Assembly (NCBI GenBank): GCA_963923455.1
Contig: CAWULT010000004.1
Coordinates: 24,938-88,937 of the forward strand
Source of the DNA: CAWULT01 sp963923455
Lineage (GTDB): Bacteria > Acidobacteriota > Vicinamibacteria > Vicinamibacterales > UBA2999
Direction of reading: 5' to 3'
DNA length: 64,000 nucleotides
The notes beneath the pieces are model-generated. The model had not been told where the DNA came from and ran no database searches. It saw only the letters and a program-made list of their open reading frames with translations. Positions 45,618 to 55,565 of this stretch are shown here, in pieces. Each line of letters begins with the position of its first letter. Position 1 is the stretch's first letter. A program made the position numbers and the translations under genes.

Positions 45618-46924
45618 GAGACGGCGTACCGCGAAGGCGCGGCGGCACGCACGGGGCCTGACGGCGCGTCGCGCAGCACGGCCGTGGCCGGCGGCAGCGT
45701 ACGCGCGCGCCTGGCGAACCAGTGCGGCAGCGGCGCCATGGAATGGGCCGGCGGTTCGCCGGCGAGGCGAGAGAACATGTCGAGGTAGGCGCGCTCGATG
45801 ACGGGCCAGCTGTAGTGCTCGGCGTAGTAGCGCCGGCCGCTGGCGCCCATTGCCGCGGCGAGCGGCGCGTCGTCGAGGACGCGGTCCGCCATGCCGATGA
45901 ACTCCGCGGACGAGGTGTACGCCAGGCCCGCGTTGCTCCGCAGGCACTGGCCGGCCAGCACGTCGCACCGTCCGTTGGCGAGCACCGGCCTCCCGAGAGC
46001 CCAGGCCTCGAGGGCCGCCATCGACAGACTCTCGTAGTAGGACGGGACGACGACGAGGTCGGCGGCGGCGATCACCGAGAACTTCTCCTCGTCAGTGACG
46101 TAGCCGAGGTGCCGGATCCGCGGGTGCTGCGGAATGGGCATCGTCGGCCTGCCGACGAGGACCAGGTCGATGGATCGATCCGAGGCGTGCAGGTACTGCG
46201 TGAAGTAATCGAAGAGTTCCGCGCAGCCCTTGTTCGGGTCGATCCGGCCGACGTAGAGCATGAACGGCGCGGTCAGTCCGAACCGCTGGCGCGCGATGTC
46301 GGGTGCTGCCGCGGTCGGCACGTCGGAGCCGATGCCGACGACCACGCCGGGAACGTCGGCATTCGACGTCAGCGCGGTGATGAGGGCCTGTTCCTCCGGC
46401 GTGTTGTACATGACTGCCCGGACCCCTCGGAAAACAGGCCCGAACAGCGCCAGGCCGAGTGCGGGATCGCGCTCGGCCGTCGGCACCAGCACGGCGCGTC
46501 GCCCGGCCGCGCGCGCGGCGTGGTAGGCGCAGTGATACCGGATCGTGAAGATCAGCACGAAGTCGAATTCGTCGCCGGCCTGACGGACGCGAGCCGTCAG
46601 CCGGGGGCAGACGGGTCCCTCGCTGTCGAGCCACCGCAGCTCGTCGGCCAGGGAGTGCCGCTCGTCGAACACGAGTCGCGAGAGCCGGGCAAACGCCTTC
46701 AGGTCGCGTTCGCGCGCCACGGGGAACCGTTCGACCGGGACGCCGTTGACCTGGTCCGCCCCGGCCGGATACTCGTTGCGCCAGCTCACGTGGTCGCGCG
46801 CGCAAGTCGTCAGGACGGTGACTTCGGCATGCGCGGACAGCCGCTCGGCCACGTAGCGCGCGTGCAATTCCGATCCGGCCCCGATGTCGCTTCCGTACCG
46901 CTGCACGACGACAGCGAGCTTCAC
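45614..46924 (-). CDS. GT4-type glycosyltransferase
   Basis: 436 aa, GT-B fold. N-terminal MKLAVVVQRYGSDIGAGSELHARYVAERL and the C-terminal YVGRIDPNKGCAELFDYF, SYYESLSMAALEAWALGRPVLANG (EX7E-type pair in E-SLSMAALE) and SNAGLAYTS are GT4 hallmarks. The C-terminal 50 residues are Ala/Arg/Pro rich and variable. Close paralogue of the next gene; both start and stop overlap neighbours by 4 nt. Expected to add a sugar to a lipid-linked or surface glycan in the cytoplasm. Confidence 0.87.
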   Translation of the reverse strand: MKLAVVVQRYGSDIGAGSELHARYVAERLSAHAEVTVLTTCARDHVSWRNEYPAGADQVNGVPVERFPVARERDLKAFARLSRLVFDERHSLADELRWLDSEGPVCPRLTARVRQAGDEFDFVLIFTIRYHCAYHAARAAGRRAVLVPTAERDPALGLALFGPVFRGVRAVMYNTPEEQALITALTSNADVPGVVVGIGSDVPTAAAPDIARQRFGLTAPFMLYVGRIDPNKGCAELFDYFTQYLHASDRSIDLVLVGRPTMPIPQHPRIRHLGYVTDEEKFSVIAAADLVVVPSYYESLSMAALEAWALGRPVLANGRCDVLAGQCLRSNAGLAYTSSAEFIGMADRVLDDAPLAAAMGASGRRYYAEHYSWPVIERAYLDMFSRLAGEPPAHSMAPLPHWFARRARTLPPATAVLRDAPSGPVRAAAPSRYAVS

Positions 46925-47991
46925 TGCCCGTTCTGGTCCGTGTCCTGCCGTTCCGCCGGCGGTGCGGGTGCCTCGGTGTCGGCGGCCGGTCTGGGGCGCG
47001 CCGGTTCGACCGCCGGGCCCGGCTCGGGCGCCGCCTGGACGCCGCCGGTCTCGGCGCCCTCGTCGCCGGCTTCGGCGCCGTCGTCCTCGAAATCGCCGTC
47101 CGGCGCCTGCGCGTCGGGCGTCGCCTCGGCGCCCCCCTCACCCTGCCCCATGCCGCTCCGGCGTCCGCGGCGCCGCCGCCGCCGGCGGCGAGTGCCGTCG
47201 CCGGCGGCCGCCTCGCTGCCGGTGCCCTCCGCCCGGCCTGCGGCGGGAATCGAAGTGGCGGCCGTGTCCGCCGGTGACGGTCGGGCGCTCGCGGGCGGAG
47301 CCGTCTCCATGCTTCGCACCCGGCGGTCGTTGAACTCGACCCGCGCGTCCAGGGCCTCGACTCGGGCTGCGAGGCTCTGCACCTCGACGCTGACACGGGA
47401 GATCTCGACGACGAGGCGCTGCAGGATGCCGTAGTGCAGCGCGTTCCACTCCGCCTGCCGGCGTTCCCGCTCCTGCTCGCGCCGCCCGGCCTCGAGGTTG
47501 ATTCGGGCCTGCGTGTTCAGCGCCTGGATCAGCGGGTTCGGGTTGAAGAAGAGCTTCAGCACCGGCTGCAGCAGCCGGCGCATGAACCGGACGAATCCGC
47601 TCTGGGACTCGTACAGGGTGTCGTCTTCGAAGCTGAACCCTGTCGAGGGTTCGGGCGCGACGGCGTCCACCGAGGCGCCCGCGCTTCGCCGAAGCTGCTC
47701 GAGGAGCGACGGCTTGACGTTCCTGGGGTCGAGAATCGCCTCGAGCCGCCGCGCTGCCAGCTCCTGGATCTGGGCGTTCGAGAGCTCTATACCGTGGCGC
47801 TGCGCGATGCGGGACCGGATCTCCCGCATGATCTGCTCGACGTCCGCGTGTTCGCCGCGCGGCTCCTGGCGCTGGTGCTCCGGCCCGTGTGGGGCCTGGC
47901 TGCGTCGCTCTCCGCCGCCGCGCTTGTCCGGACCGCGCCGGCGGTGGAAGTGCGGACGGCGGCCGGACGGCTGATTCTGATCAGTTGGCAT
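46921..47991 (-). CDS. Coiled-coil/low-complexity protein in glycan cluster; stand-alone methyltransferase-leader-like module
   Basis: 356 aa. A basic, Gln/Arg-rich N-terminus (1-48) leads to VEQIMREIRSRIAQRHG (about 51-67), then FVRFMRRLLQPVLKLFFNPNPLIQALNTQ and a coiled coil (about 165-235). These two elements resemble the N-terminal region that precedes SAM-methyltransferase domains in many glycan clusters; here no methyltransferase follows. The C-terminus has an Arg8 stretch, then a long acidic, Pro-rich tail. Its stop overlaps the first glycosyltransferase start, so it is made with it. Function unknown; a scaffold or chain-length role is a guess. Confidence 0.7.
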   Translation of the reverse strand: MPTDQNQPSGRRPHFHRRRGPDKRGGGERRSQAPHGPEHQRQEPRGEHADVEQIMREIRSRIAQRHGIELSNAQIQELAARRLEAILDPRNVKPSLLEQLRRSAGASVDAVAPEPSTGFSFEDDTLYESQSGFVRFMRRLLQPVLKLFFNPNPLIQALNTQARINLEAGRREQERERRQAEWNALHYGILQRLVVEISRVSVEVQSLAARVEALDARVEFNDRRVRSMETAPPASARPSPADTAATSIPAAGRAEGTGSEAAAGDGTRRRRRRRRGRRSGMGQGEGGAEATPDAQAPDGDFEDDGAEAGDEGAETGGVQAAPEPGPAVEPARPRPAADTEAPAPPAERQDTDQNGQ

Positions 47992-48127
47992 GGTCCATTC
48001 ACTCGTCGACGGCCCGCTCGGGAACGCCGAGCGAAAGGCCGAGCGTCCGTGGCCGTGCAGGCCGCCAGACGCCAGTGGGCATTGTCCCCGATCGCTCCTC
48101 TGCCGGGAAGGGCTCTAATCGGCGGCC

Positions 48128-49009
48128 TCATCGCCCCAGGGGGGTGTACAGAATCAGCCCCACGCTCAGGACCCACAAAGCCACGCAGACCAGCAGCGGG
48201 CGGTCGGACACCAGCATCGCGGAGGGGCTTCCGCCCCCGCGCCGCTGGTGGACCAGGTAGAGATACCGGAAGATGCCGTAGAGCACGAACGGAATCGTCA
48301 GGCCCAGCCGGGACGTGCCGAAACGCTGCGCAGTCTCGGAACTCGTCGCGTACAGGCTGTAGGTGATCACCGTGGACGCCGTGACGACGCTGATCATCTG
48401 GTCCAGCAGGTAGGGGCTGTAGTGGTCCAGGATGGGCCGGTGGCTCGAGGCGCCATCGGCCAGCAGCACGAGCTCGTGCCGGCGCTTGCTGAAGGACAGG
48501 AACAGGGCGAACAACGTCGTGCACACGAGCAGCCAGTGGCTGATCGGCACCGCCACTGCCACGGCGCCGGCAACGGCACGCAGCACGAACCCCCCCGCGA
48601 TGGTCAGGGCGTCGACGATTACTATGTGCTTGAACAGAAACGAGTAAAGCGTCAGCACCACGACGTAGGCCACGGTGACGAGGGCCAGCGTCGGACTGAT
48701 CCAGAGCGCGCCGGCGATGCCGGAGGCGACGAGCACCACGCCCGCCCCGAGCGCGACGCGCACGGGGAGCTGTCCCGCGGCGATCGGTCGCGTCCGCTTC
48801 AGGGGGTGCTGCTGGTCACCGTGCCGGTCCGCGATGTCGTTGAAGAGGTAGATGGCCGAGGAGAGGCCACAGAAGATGACGAACGTGGCCGTGGCCGAGC
48901 CGAGCGCAGCCGGGTCGAACAGGCGACCGCCGAACAAGAGGCCAGCGAAGACCAGCAGGTTCTTCGTCCACTGCTCGGGGCGGAACGACGTGACGAGCGG
49001 TGACAGCAC
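48128..49009 (-). CDS. UbiA-superfamily prenyltransferase, DPPR-synthase-like
   Basis: 293 aa, about eight transmembrane helices. The active-site motif NDIADRHGD (NDxxDxxxD) follows SAIYLF near residue 57, with HPLKRTRPIAAGQLP after it and a second acidic region HELVLLADGASSHRPILDHYSPYLLDQM. The context of RPEQWTKNLLVFAGLLFGG matches decaprenyl-phosphate 5-phosphoribosyltransferases (Rv3806c-like) rather than menaquinone or haem enzymes. That activity would provide a lipid-linked pentose donor to the neighbouring glycosyltransferases. GTG 49009 is the only start consistent with the family N-terminus. It lies 136 nt upstream of the coiled-coil gene. Confidence 0.82.
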   Translation of the reverse strand: MLSPLVTSFRPEQWTKNLLVFAGLLFGGRLFDPAALGSATATFVIFCGLSSAIYLFNDIADRHGDQQHPLKRTRPIAAGQLPVRVALGAGVVLVASGIAGALWISPTLALVTVAYVVVLTLYSFLFKHIVIVDALTIAGGFVLRAVAGAVAVAVPISHWLLVCTTLFALFLSFSKRRHELVLLADGASSHRPILDHYSPYLLDQMISVVTASTVITYSLYATSSETAQRFGTSRLGLTIPFVLYGIFRYLYLVHQRRGGGSPSAMLVSDRPLLVCVALWVLSVGLILYTPLGR

Positions 49010-49101
49010 TGGATGTTATGAGCGGCCGCCGGGACGCGCTCGGGAGGCGAGGCGTCCGATGGCGATGGAATGGCGCCTGGGCCCTGGCCCGCAGACCCGG
49101 C

Positions 49102-49455
49102 CTAAACCTTGGCGGCGCCCGAGAAGCTTCGGACTGCGTCCGCTTCGTTGTCGTGCGTTTCGAAGACGGTGAGCAGCTTCGTAATGGACAGCAGATCGGT
49201 AATGCGCTTGGTCAGGTTCAGCAGTTTCAGGCTGCCGCCCTGCCGGCTGACGGTCGTGTAGGCGCCAACGATCTGGCCCAGGCCGGCGCTGTCGATATAG
49301 GGCACTTCCGCGAAATTGAGGATGAGCTTCCGCTGCCCCTGCATGATCAGGCTGTTGATCTTGTCCTTGAGGATCTCGTCACCCTCGCCCAAGGTCATCT
49401 TGCCCTTGAGGTCGAGAATGATCACGTCCCCGGCGGATCGTTCCTCGATCTTCAT
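49102..49455 (-). CDS. STAS-domain anti-sigma-factor antagonist
   Basis: 117 aa, a single STAS domain of the SpoIIAA/RsbV type: MKIEERSAGDVIILDLKGKMTLGEGDEILKD, then the phosphorylatable Ser in VPYIDSAGLGQIVGAYTTV (Ser56), and LKLLNLTKRITDLLSITKLLTVFE. Known members are released or captured by an anti-sigma kinase according to phosphorylation state. No anti-sigma kinase or phosphatase gene is adjacent. AGGA lies a few nt upstream of the ATG. It stands alone between the glycan cluster and the zinc-ribbon gene. Confidence 0.92.
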   Translation of the reverse strand: MKIEERSAGDVIILDLKGKMTLGEGDEILKDKINSLIMQGQRKLILNFAEVPYIDSAGLGQIVGAYTTVSRQGGSLKLLNLTKRITDLLSITKLLTVFETHDNEADAVRSFSGAAKV

Positions 49456-49574
49456 ATGTCCTCAGTATGCGTGCGGCCGCGCAAGGGGCGCAAGTTTAGC
49501 ATACCCAGCCAAGGCCAGCGGGCGTGCGGCCGCTGGCACGCGCGGGCAGACACCCGAGACTGGCTCCTATGCAA

Positions 49575-49602
49575 CAAGGGCCAGACGCTCGTCTGGCCCT
49601 TG
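49575..49602 (-). terminator. Perfect 13-bp inverted repeat after the zinc-ribbon gene
   Basis: CAAGGGCCAGACG and CGTCTGGCCCTTG flank CT; realistically an 11-12-bp stem with a 4-6-nt loop. It lies 57 nt beyond the stop of the 49659 gene (minus strand), where the transcript would read TTGTTGC after the stem. Strong hairpin, weak U-tract. It may also shield the STAS gene from read-through. Confidence 0.6.
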
Positions 49603-49658
49603 TCGTGACCGAACCCGGTCAAGGGGTGTCGGCGTGATCGTCGAGAGCGGCCGAGGCG

Positions 49659-49967
49659 CTAGCCGCCCGCGCCTGCAAACTTCCGTTGCTGGAAGCATTC
49701 CTTGCAGAACACGGGGCGGCCCTGTGTCGGGCGGAAGGGCACGGTGGTGTCCATGCCGCATGCCGAACAGGTGGCCTGGGTTTCCACCCGGTCGCGTGGG
49801 GGGCCCGGGTTCATCGTTGCCCGGTTGGCCCGTTTGGCCTTGCAGGCCTTGCAGCGCTTGGGTTCGTTCTTGAACTGCTTGTCGGCGAAGAAGAGCTGTT
49901 CGCCGGCCGTCCAGATAAACTCAGTACCGCAATCCACACACGTGAGGGACTTGTCCTGGAACTCCAT
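49659..49967 (-). CDS. Double zinc-ribbon protein
   Basis: 102 aa with four CxxC pairs: Cys10/13 and Cys39/42 form one ribbon (LTCVDCGTEF ... KRCKACKAKR), and TCSACGMDT with VFCKECFQQ near 67-70 and 88-91 form a second. The first ribbon matches the probable zinc-ribbon family found with CxxCx(4) spacers; the second resembles a small CxxCxG-type zinc finger. Short, highly charged, no signal peptide. GAGGTGG precedes the ATG with good spacing. Position next to rpsU suggests, but does not prove, a ribosome or RNA-related role. Confidence 0.85.
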   Translation of the reverse strand: MEFQDKSLTCVDCGTEFIWTAGEQLFFADKQFKNEPKRCKACKAKRANRATMNPGPPRDRVETQATCSACGMDTTVPFRPTQGRPVFCKECFQQRKFAGAGG

Positions 49968-50008
49968 CGGCCGCCACCTCGTGAGCTCGTCGATCGTGCC
50001 GTGTCGCG

Positions 50009-50206
50009 CTACTCCGACTCCCGCCGGAGCTTCTTGCGGTTCCTCTTCCGCGCCAGAGCCTGCTTGGCCCGACGCTTGTCGCCTGGTTTCAGATAGAAAG
50101 AGTGCTTCTTGATGTCCTTGATGATGTCTTCCTGCTGAACCTTGCGCTTGAACCGCCGGAGGGCGCTCTCGATCGACTCGCCCTCCTGGATCTTGACTTC
50201 AGCCAC
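50009..50206 (-). CDS. rpsU: Ribosomal protein S21
   Basis: 65 aa. The N-terminus AEVKIQEGESIESALRRFKRKVQQEDIIKDIKKHSFYL and the basic C-terminus KPGDKRRAKQALARKRNRKKLRR are diagnostic of S21, which sits near the anti-Shine-Dalgarno end of 16S rRNA. The GTG at 50206 gives the conserved (M)AEVK start; an upstream TTG at 50236 would add 10 residues foreign to the family. A good sigma-70 promoter lies at 50298-50326, leaving a leader of about 85 nt. Retention of S21 fits a phylum where Shine-Dalgarno use is partial. Confidence 0.95.
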   Translation of the reverse strand: MAEVKIQEGESIESALRRFKRKVQQEDIIKDIKKHSFYLKPGDKRRAKQALARKRNRKKLRRESE

Positions 50207-50297
50207 GCCTGAATACACCCCCTCTGACGGCTGCAAACCTTCCTGTGAACGGCCTCGTAAAGTGGCGAATATGTTAGGCTATCACAGGCAGGCGCGG

Positions 50298-50326
50298 ATT
50301 CTAGGCGGTACACGGCTCTAGGTCAA
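50298..50326 (-). promoter_or_regulatory. Sigma-70 promoter for rpsU
   Basis: Minus-strand TTGACC (50326-50321), 17-nt spacer, TAGAAT (50303-50298). One mismatch in each hexamer. Transcription would start near 50291. The remaining gap to purD (50327-50425) shows no convincing plus-strand promoter. Confidence 0.7.
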
Positions 50327-50425
50327 CGAAATTACTCGCGTGCCCCCTCTCGTTTGCACGCGGAGCGCGCCTCGGCCGAAAGCTCAGCCGTAAGGCGCTG
50401 ACCTGTAGTCTCTTGGGCTGATTCG

Positions 50426-51709
50426 ATGAAGATCCTTGTCGTCGGGAGCGGTGCCCGCGAGCACGCCCTGGCCTGGACCCTGCGCCAGGACCCGACCGTC
50501 TCCGAAGTCGTCTGTACTCCAGGAAATCCCGGCATCGCCTCCGTTGCCCGATGCGTACCGGCCGACGTCTCGAGGCCCGAGCAGGTGCTGGCGGTGGCCG
50601 AGTCGGCGGGCGTGGACCTCACCGTCGTCGGGCCAGAGATGCCCCTGAGCAACGGGGTAGTCGACCTGTTCGAGGCCCGCGGCCGCGCCATCGTCGGTCC
50701 CACCCGGGCAGCCGCGGCGCTCGAATGGAGCAAGGCGTTCGCGAAGGACTTCATGGCCCGGCACGGGGTGCCGACCGCCAGGTTCCATGTCTGCGCCGGC
50801 CCTGAGGAGGCGCTGGCCGTCGTGGGCGCCGGAACCTTTGGCTTTCCTCTCGTGATCAAGGCCGATGGCCTGGCCGCCGGAAAGGGCGTCGTGATCGCGG
50901 AGGACCGGGCGGGCGCCGAGGCGGCCGTCCGGTCGATGATGGTCGACCGCCGCTTCGGCGCGGCGGGCGATCGCATCGTCTTCGAGGAGTTCCTGGTCGG
51001 CCAGGAGGCCTCATACTTCGTCCTGTCGGATGGCACGTCGTTCGTGACGTTGTCCTCGGCCCAGGATCACAAGCGCATCTTCGACGGTGACCGCGGCCCG
51101 AACACGGGCGGCATGGGCGCGTTCGCGCCCAGCCCGCTCGTGACCGAGGCCGTCGAGCGCCGGATCGTCGACGAAATCGTGCGCCCCGTGCTCGATGGCA
51201 TGCGCAGGGAGGGGATGCCGTACCGCGGCTTCCTCTATGTCGGGCTGATGCTGACTGCAGCCGGGCCCAAGGTGATCGAGTTCAACGTCCGGTTCGGCGA
51301 CCCGGAGGCGCAGGTGATCCTGCCGATGCTCGGCGAGAGCCTGGCGGCGCTGCTGATGGGTGCCGCGCGGCGCACGCTGACGCCGCGGGCGGCCGTGTTC
51401 AAACCCGAGCGGCTGGTGGGCGTCGTCCTGGCCGCGGGAGGCTATCCGGACGATCCGGAAACGGGACGCGCCGTTGCCGGCCTCGAGGCCGCGGCCGCCA
51501 CGCCGGGAGCGATCGTGTTCCACGCCGGCACGAAGATGATCGACGGCGCGCTGGTCACGTCGGGCGGGCGCGTCCTCACGGTCGTCGGACGCGGGGCGAC
51601 CTATGAAGAGGCGATCGAGATCGCCTATCGTGCCGCGGCGCACGTCAGGTTCGACGGCCTCCAGTTCCGCTCAGACATCGGCAAGAAGGCGCTGACGATC
51701 GCTTCGTGA
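50426..51709 (+). CDS. purD: Phosphoribosylamine-glycine ligase (GAR synthetase)
   Basis: Second step of purine synthesis. 427 aa. ATP-grasp domain with N-terminal MKILVVGSGAREHALAWTL, the nucleotide motif LVIKADGLAAGKGVVIAED, the metal/substrate blocks FDGDRGPNTGGMGAF and FNVRFGDPEAQVILP, and the C-terminal EAIEIAYRAAAHVRFDGLQFRSDIG. All of these are canonical. Its stop overlaps the mtaB GTG (GTGA). Separated from the purB-purF-purM-purN run by mtaB, rlmN and the M16 gene. Confidence 0.97.
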   Translation: MKILVVGSGAREHALAWTLRQDPTVSEVVCTPGNPGIASVARCVPADVSRPEQVLAVAESAGVDLTVVGPEMPLSNGVVDLFEARGRAIVGPTRAAAALEWSKAFAKDFMARHGVPTARFHVCAGPEEALAVVGAGTFGFPLVIKADGLAAGKGVVIAEDRAGAEAAVRSMMVDRRFGAAGDRIVFEEFLVGQEASYFVLSDGTSFVTLSSAQDHKRIFDGDRGPNTGGMGAFAPSPLVTEAVERRIVDEIVRPVLDGMRREGMPYRGFLYVGLMLTAAGPKVIEFNVRFGDPEAQVILPMLGESLAALLMGAARRTLTPRAAVFKPERLVGVVLAAGGYPDDPETGRAVAGLEAAAATPGAIVFHAGTKMIDGALVTSGGRVLTVVGRGATYEEAIEIAYRAAAHVRFDGLQFRSDIGKKALTIAS

Positions 51710-52988
51710 AGTACGCCGTCATCACGTTCGGCTGCCGCGTCAACCAAGCCGACTCGCTGGCCGTCGAGGGCGAGTTGCGGGCCCAGGGCGCCGAGTGTGC
51801 CTCGCCGGAGGCGGCGGACGTCGTGGTGATCAATACCTGCTCGGTGACGGCCGCGGCCGATCAGGGCGCGCGCCAGATGGTTCGCCGCGTGGCTCGAGGG
51901 AACCCGCGCGCGCGCATCGTCGTGACGGGATGCTACGCGACGCGCCGGCCCGACGAGGTCGCGTCGCTTCCGAACGTCCTGCGCGTCGTGCCCAATCCAC
52001 GCAAGGACCGCCTCGTCGCCGACCTCGTGCCGCACCGCGTCGTGACGACGGCCGATCGGTACGCGGGCGCTGACGGTCCATGCGGGTCGACGCTGGCGCC
52101 TGGAGCCGCCGGCCGGACGGCCTTCACGCTGCGGGTGCAGACCGGCTGCGACCAGCGCTGCAGCTACTGCATCATTCCGCGCACGCGCGGCGCCGGCCTC
52201 TCGCGGCCGCTGGACGTCGTGTGCCGCGGCGTGGCCGACGCGGTGCAGGCCGGCTACCGCGAAATCGCGATCACGGGAGTGCACCTCGGCTCCTACGGCC
52301 GCGACCTCGGGGACGGCACGTCCCTGGTGGCACTCGTACGGCGGCTCGCGGCGTGGGAGGCCGACGTGTTGTTCCGCATCAGCTCCCTCGAACCGATGGA
52401 CTGCGGCGACGATCTCGTCGACCTCGTGGCTGCCTCGCGACGGCTGGCGCCGCACTTACACCTGCCGCTGCAGCACGGGTCGGACGCGATGCTGGCCCGC
52501 ATGCGCCGGCCGTACACGGCGTCGGCTTACGCCACGATGGTGGAGCGGATCCATCGCCTGATGCCGCACGCATCGATCGGGACCGACCTGATCGTCGGAT
52601 TCCCCGGCGAGACCGATGCAGAGGCCGACGAGACGGCCCGCGTGGTATCGGCGCTGCCGCTGTCGCACCTGCACGTCTTTCCCTACTCACACCGCGAGGG
52701 CACGGAGGCCAGCGGCCTGAACGGGTTGCCCGACGGCGCGGCGGTTCGTGCGCGCGCCCAGCGGCTGCGCGAGATCGGCGCGGCGCTCACCGCGCGATTC
52801 AAGGCCTCGCAGATCGGCGCCGTGCGCCGCGCGCTCGTCGTCGACGACGGCCAGGCGGTCGTGACCGACAACTACCTGAAGCTGCGCCTCGACACGCGTG
52901 AGCCCCGAAACACGTGGGTGCGCGTGCGGGTGGGCGAACAGGGCCGCGGCGTCGTCCTGCCGCCCGCGCCGCCAGCGGCCGAATCCGC

Positions 52989-52992
<4 letters not shown>
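51706..52992 (+). CDS. mtaB: tRNA t6A37 methylthiotransferase MtaB
   Basis: Radical SAM enzyme that converts t6A37 to ms2t6A in tRNAs reading ANN codons. 428 aa. The UPF0004 domain supplies three cluster cysteines (TFGCRVNQ, INTCSVT, VTGCYAT), the radical SAM domain has CDQRCSYCIIPRTRG (CxxxCxxC, about 147-154), and a short TRAM-like C-terminus follows (VDDGQAVVTDNYLKLRL). MtaB is preferred over MiaB from the FGCRVNQADS start and overall length. GTG 51706 overlaps the purD stop. Its stop overlaps the rlmN stop on the opposite strand. Confidence 0.92.
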
Positions 52993-54062
<1,070 letters not shown>

Positions 54063-54123
54063 CCTGCTACTATCGCGCGCCGGCGGGCCGTTTGCGAGCG
54101 GCTCCGCGGTCGCCGGTTTACGA

Positions 54124-54153
54124 TTGCGGCCGCCGAGCCCCGCGTGGTATCAT
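54124..54153 (+). promoter_or_regulatory. Candidate sigma-70 promoter for the M16 gene
   Basis: TTGCGG (54124-54129), 18-nt spacer, TATCAT (54148-54153). The -35 is weak. It would also serve the purine genes downstream if transcription continues through them. Confidence 0.4.
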
Positions 54154-54220
54154 GCCCGTGTTCTCTAATTCCTGATCTGTCAACGACTTGCGGATGCCTC
54201 TGGCGCTGCGGTCACGGCAG

Positions 54221-55531
54221 ATGTCCTTGACTCGCAGCCCCTCGACCCTCGACCCGGTGACACCATCGACGATCGTCCGTGAAGTGCTGCCGAACGGACT
54301 CCGCCTCCTGACGGAGCGGATGCCGCACGTGCGGTCGGTCAGCATCGGCGTCTGGCTGGCACGGGGGTCGCGCCACGAACCCGCACAGCTCGGGGGCATC
54401 GCCCACTTCGTCGAGCACATGCTGTTCAAGGGCACCCTGAGCCGCAGCGCGGAGGACATCGCTCAGGTGATCGACTCGGTCGGCGGCCAGATGGACGCGT
54501 TCACCGGCAAGGAATACGCGGGCTACTACCTGAAGGTGCTCGACGAGCACCTGTCCCTCGCCGTCGACGTCCTGTCCGACATCGTGATGAACCCGGCCTT
54601 CAGCCCGGAGGACATCGAGCGCGAGAAGAAGGTCGTCCTCGAAGAGATCAAGATGGTGGAGGACACGCCGGACGACCTCGTCCACGAGCTGTTCACCGAA
54701 CACTTCTGGCACGGGCACCCCCTGGGGCGCCCGATTCTCGGCACGCCGGAGTCTGTCTCGTCGCTCACCGCCGACGGCCTGCGTGGCTACTTCGCCGAGA
54801 CGTACTCGGCGCCGAACCTCATCGCCGTCGCCGTCGGCAACATCGATCACGACCGCGTGCGCGAAATCGTGGCCCGGGCCTTCAGCGGGTTGCCGCAGGT
54901 GAGCAGTCCGGTCACCTCTGATCCCCCGAGAGTCGTGCCGAGCGTGACCATCCGGAACAAGGAACTGGAGCAGAGCCACGTGTGCCTGGGCACCAGCGGC
55001 TACTGCCAGGATCACGAGGACCGCTACTCGAGCTACGTGCTCAACACGGTGCTCGGCGGATCGATGAGTTCGCGCCTGTTCCAGAACGTCCGCGAGAAAC
55101 GGGGCCTGGCGTACGCCGTGTTCAGCGGCCTGAGTTCGTACCGGGACGCCGGACAGATGACGGTCTACGCGGGCTGCGCCAACGATGCCGTCGGCGAACT
55201 GATCGACGTCGTGGTTCCGGAGCTGCGGCGGATGAAGGACGAGCCGTTGTCGGAAGCCGAGTTGCGCCGCGCGAAGGATCACCTCAAGGGCAGCCTGATG
55301 CTGAACCTCGAGAGCACGTCGAGCCGCATGTCGCACCTGGCACGGCAGGAGATGTACTTCGATCGGCACTTCGGACTCGACGAGACGCTCCAGGGCGTCG
55401 AGGCCGTCACGCAGGACGACGTGCAGCGCGTGGCCCGCGACCTGTTCGCGGCGGACACGCTGTCGGCCACCGTCCTCGGCGCCGTGGACGACCTGGAGAT
55501 CACACGCGAGCGCCTGTCGCTCGGGACATGA
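54221..55531 (+). CDS. M16-family zinc peptidase (pitrilysin/processing-peptidase type)
   Basis: 436 aa. Inverted zinc motif HFVEH (HxxEH, His62-His66) with the distal Glu in EEIKMVEDTPDDLVHE. The substrate region SYRDAGQMTVYAGC and the R/Y motif FQNVREKRGLAYAVFSGL complete a typical single-copy bacterial M16B peptidase, which works on small proteins or peptides. ATG 54221 begins MSLTRSPSTLD and homology starts at about 20; ATG 54194 and TTG 54188 are alternatives. It leads into purB with a 34-nt gap, on the same strand. It probably belongs to the same transcript. Confidence 0.88.
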   Translation: MSLTRSPSTLDPVTPSTIVREVLPNGLRLLTERMPHVRSVSIGVWLARGSRHEPAQLGGIAHFVEHMLFKGTLSRSAEDIAQVIDSVGGQMDAFTGKEYAGYYLKVLDEHLSLAVDVLSDIVMNPAFSPEDIEREKKVVLEEIKMVEDTPDDLVHELFTEHFWHGHPLGRPILGTPESVSSLTADGLRGYFAETYSAPNLIAVAVGNIDHDRVREIVARAFSGLPQVSSPVTSDPPRVVPSVTIRNKELEQSHVCLGTSGYCQDHEDRYSSYVLNTVLGGSMSSRLFQNVREKRGLAYAVFSGLSSYRDAGQMTVYAGCANDAVGELIDVVVPELRRMKDEPLSEAELRRAKDHLKGSLMLNLESTSSRMSHLARQEMYFDRHFGLDETLQGVEAVTQDDVQRVARDLFAADTLSATVLGAVDDLEITRERLSLGT

Positions 55532-55565
55532 GCGGGCGCGGCCGTCCCGCAAGACACGCCCTGAC

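Noticed and set aside
54351..54372. TGGCACG-N-TCGC resembling a sigma-54 site inside the M16 gene
   Set aside because: Lies inside coding sequence and matches only by the abundant GG/GC dinucleotides of a GC-rich genome.
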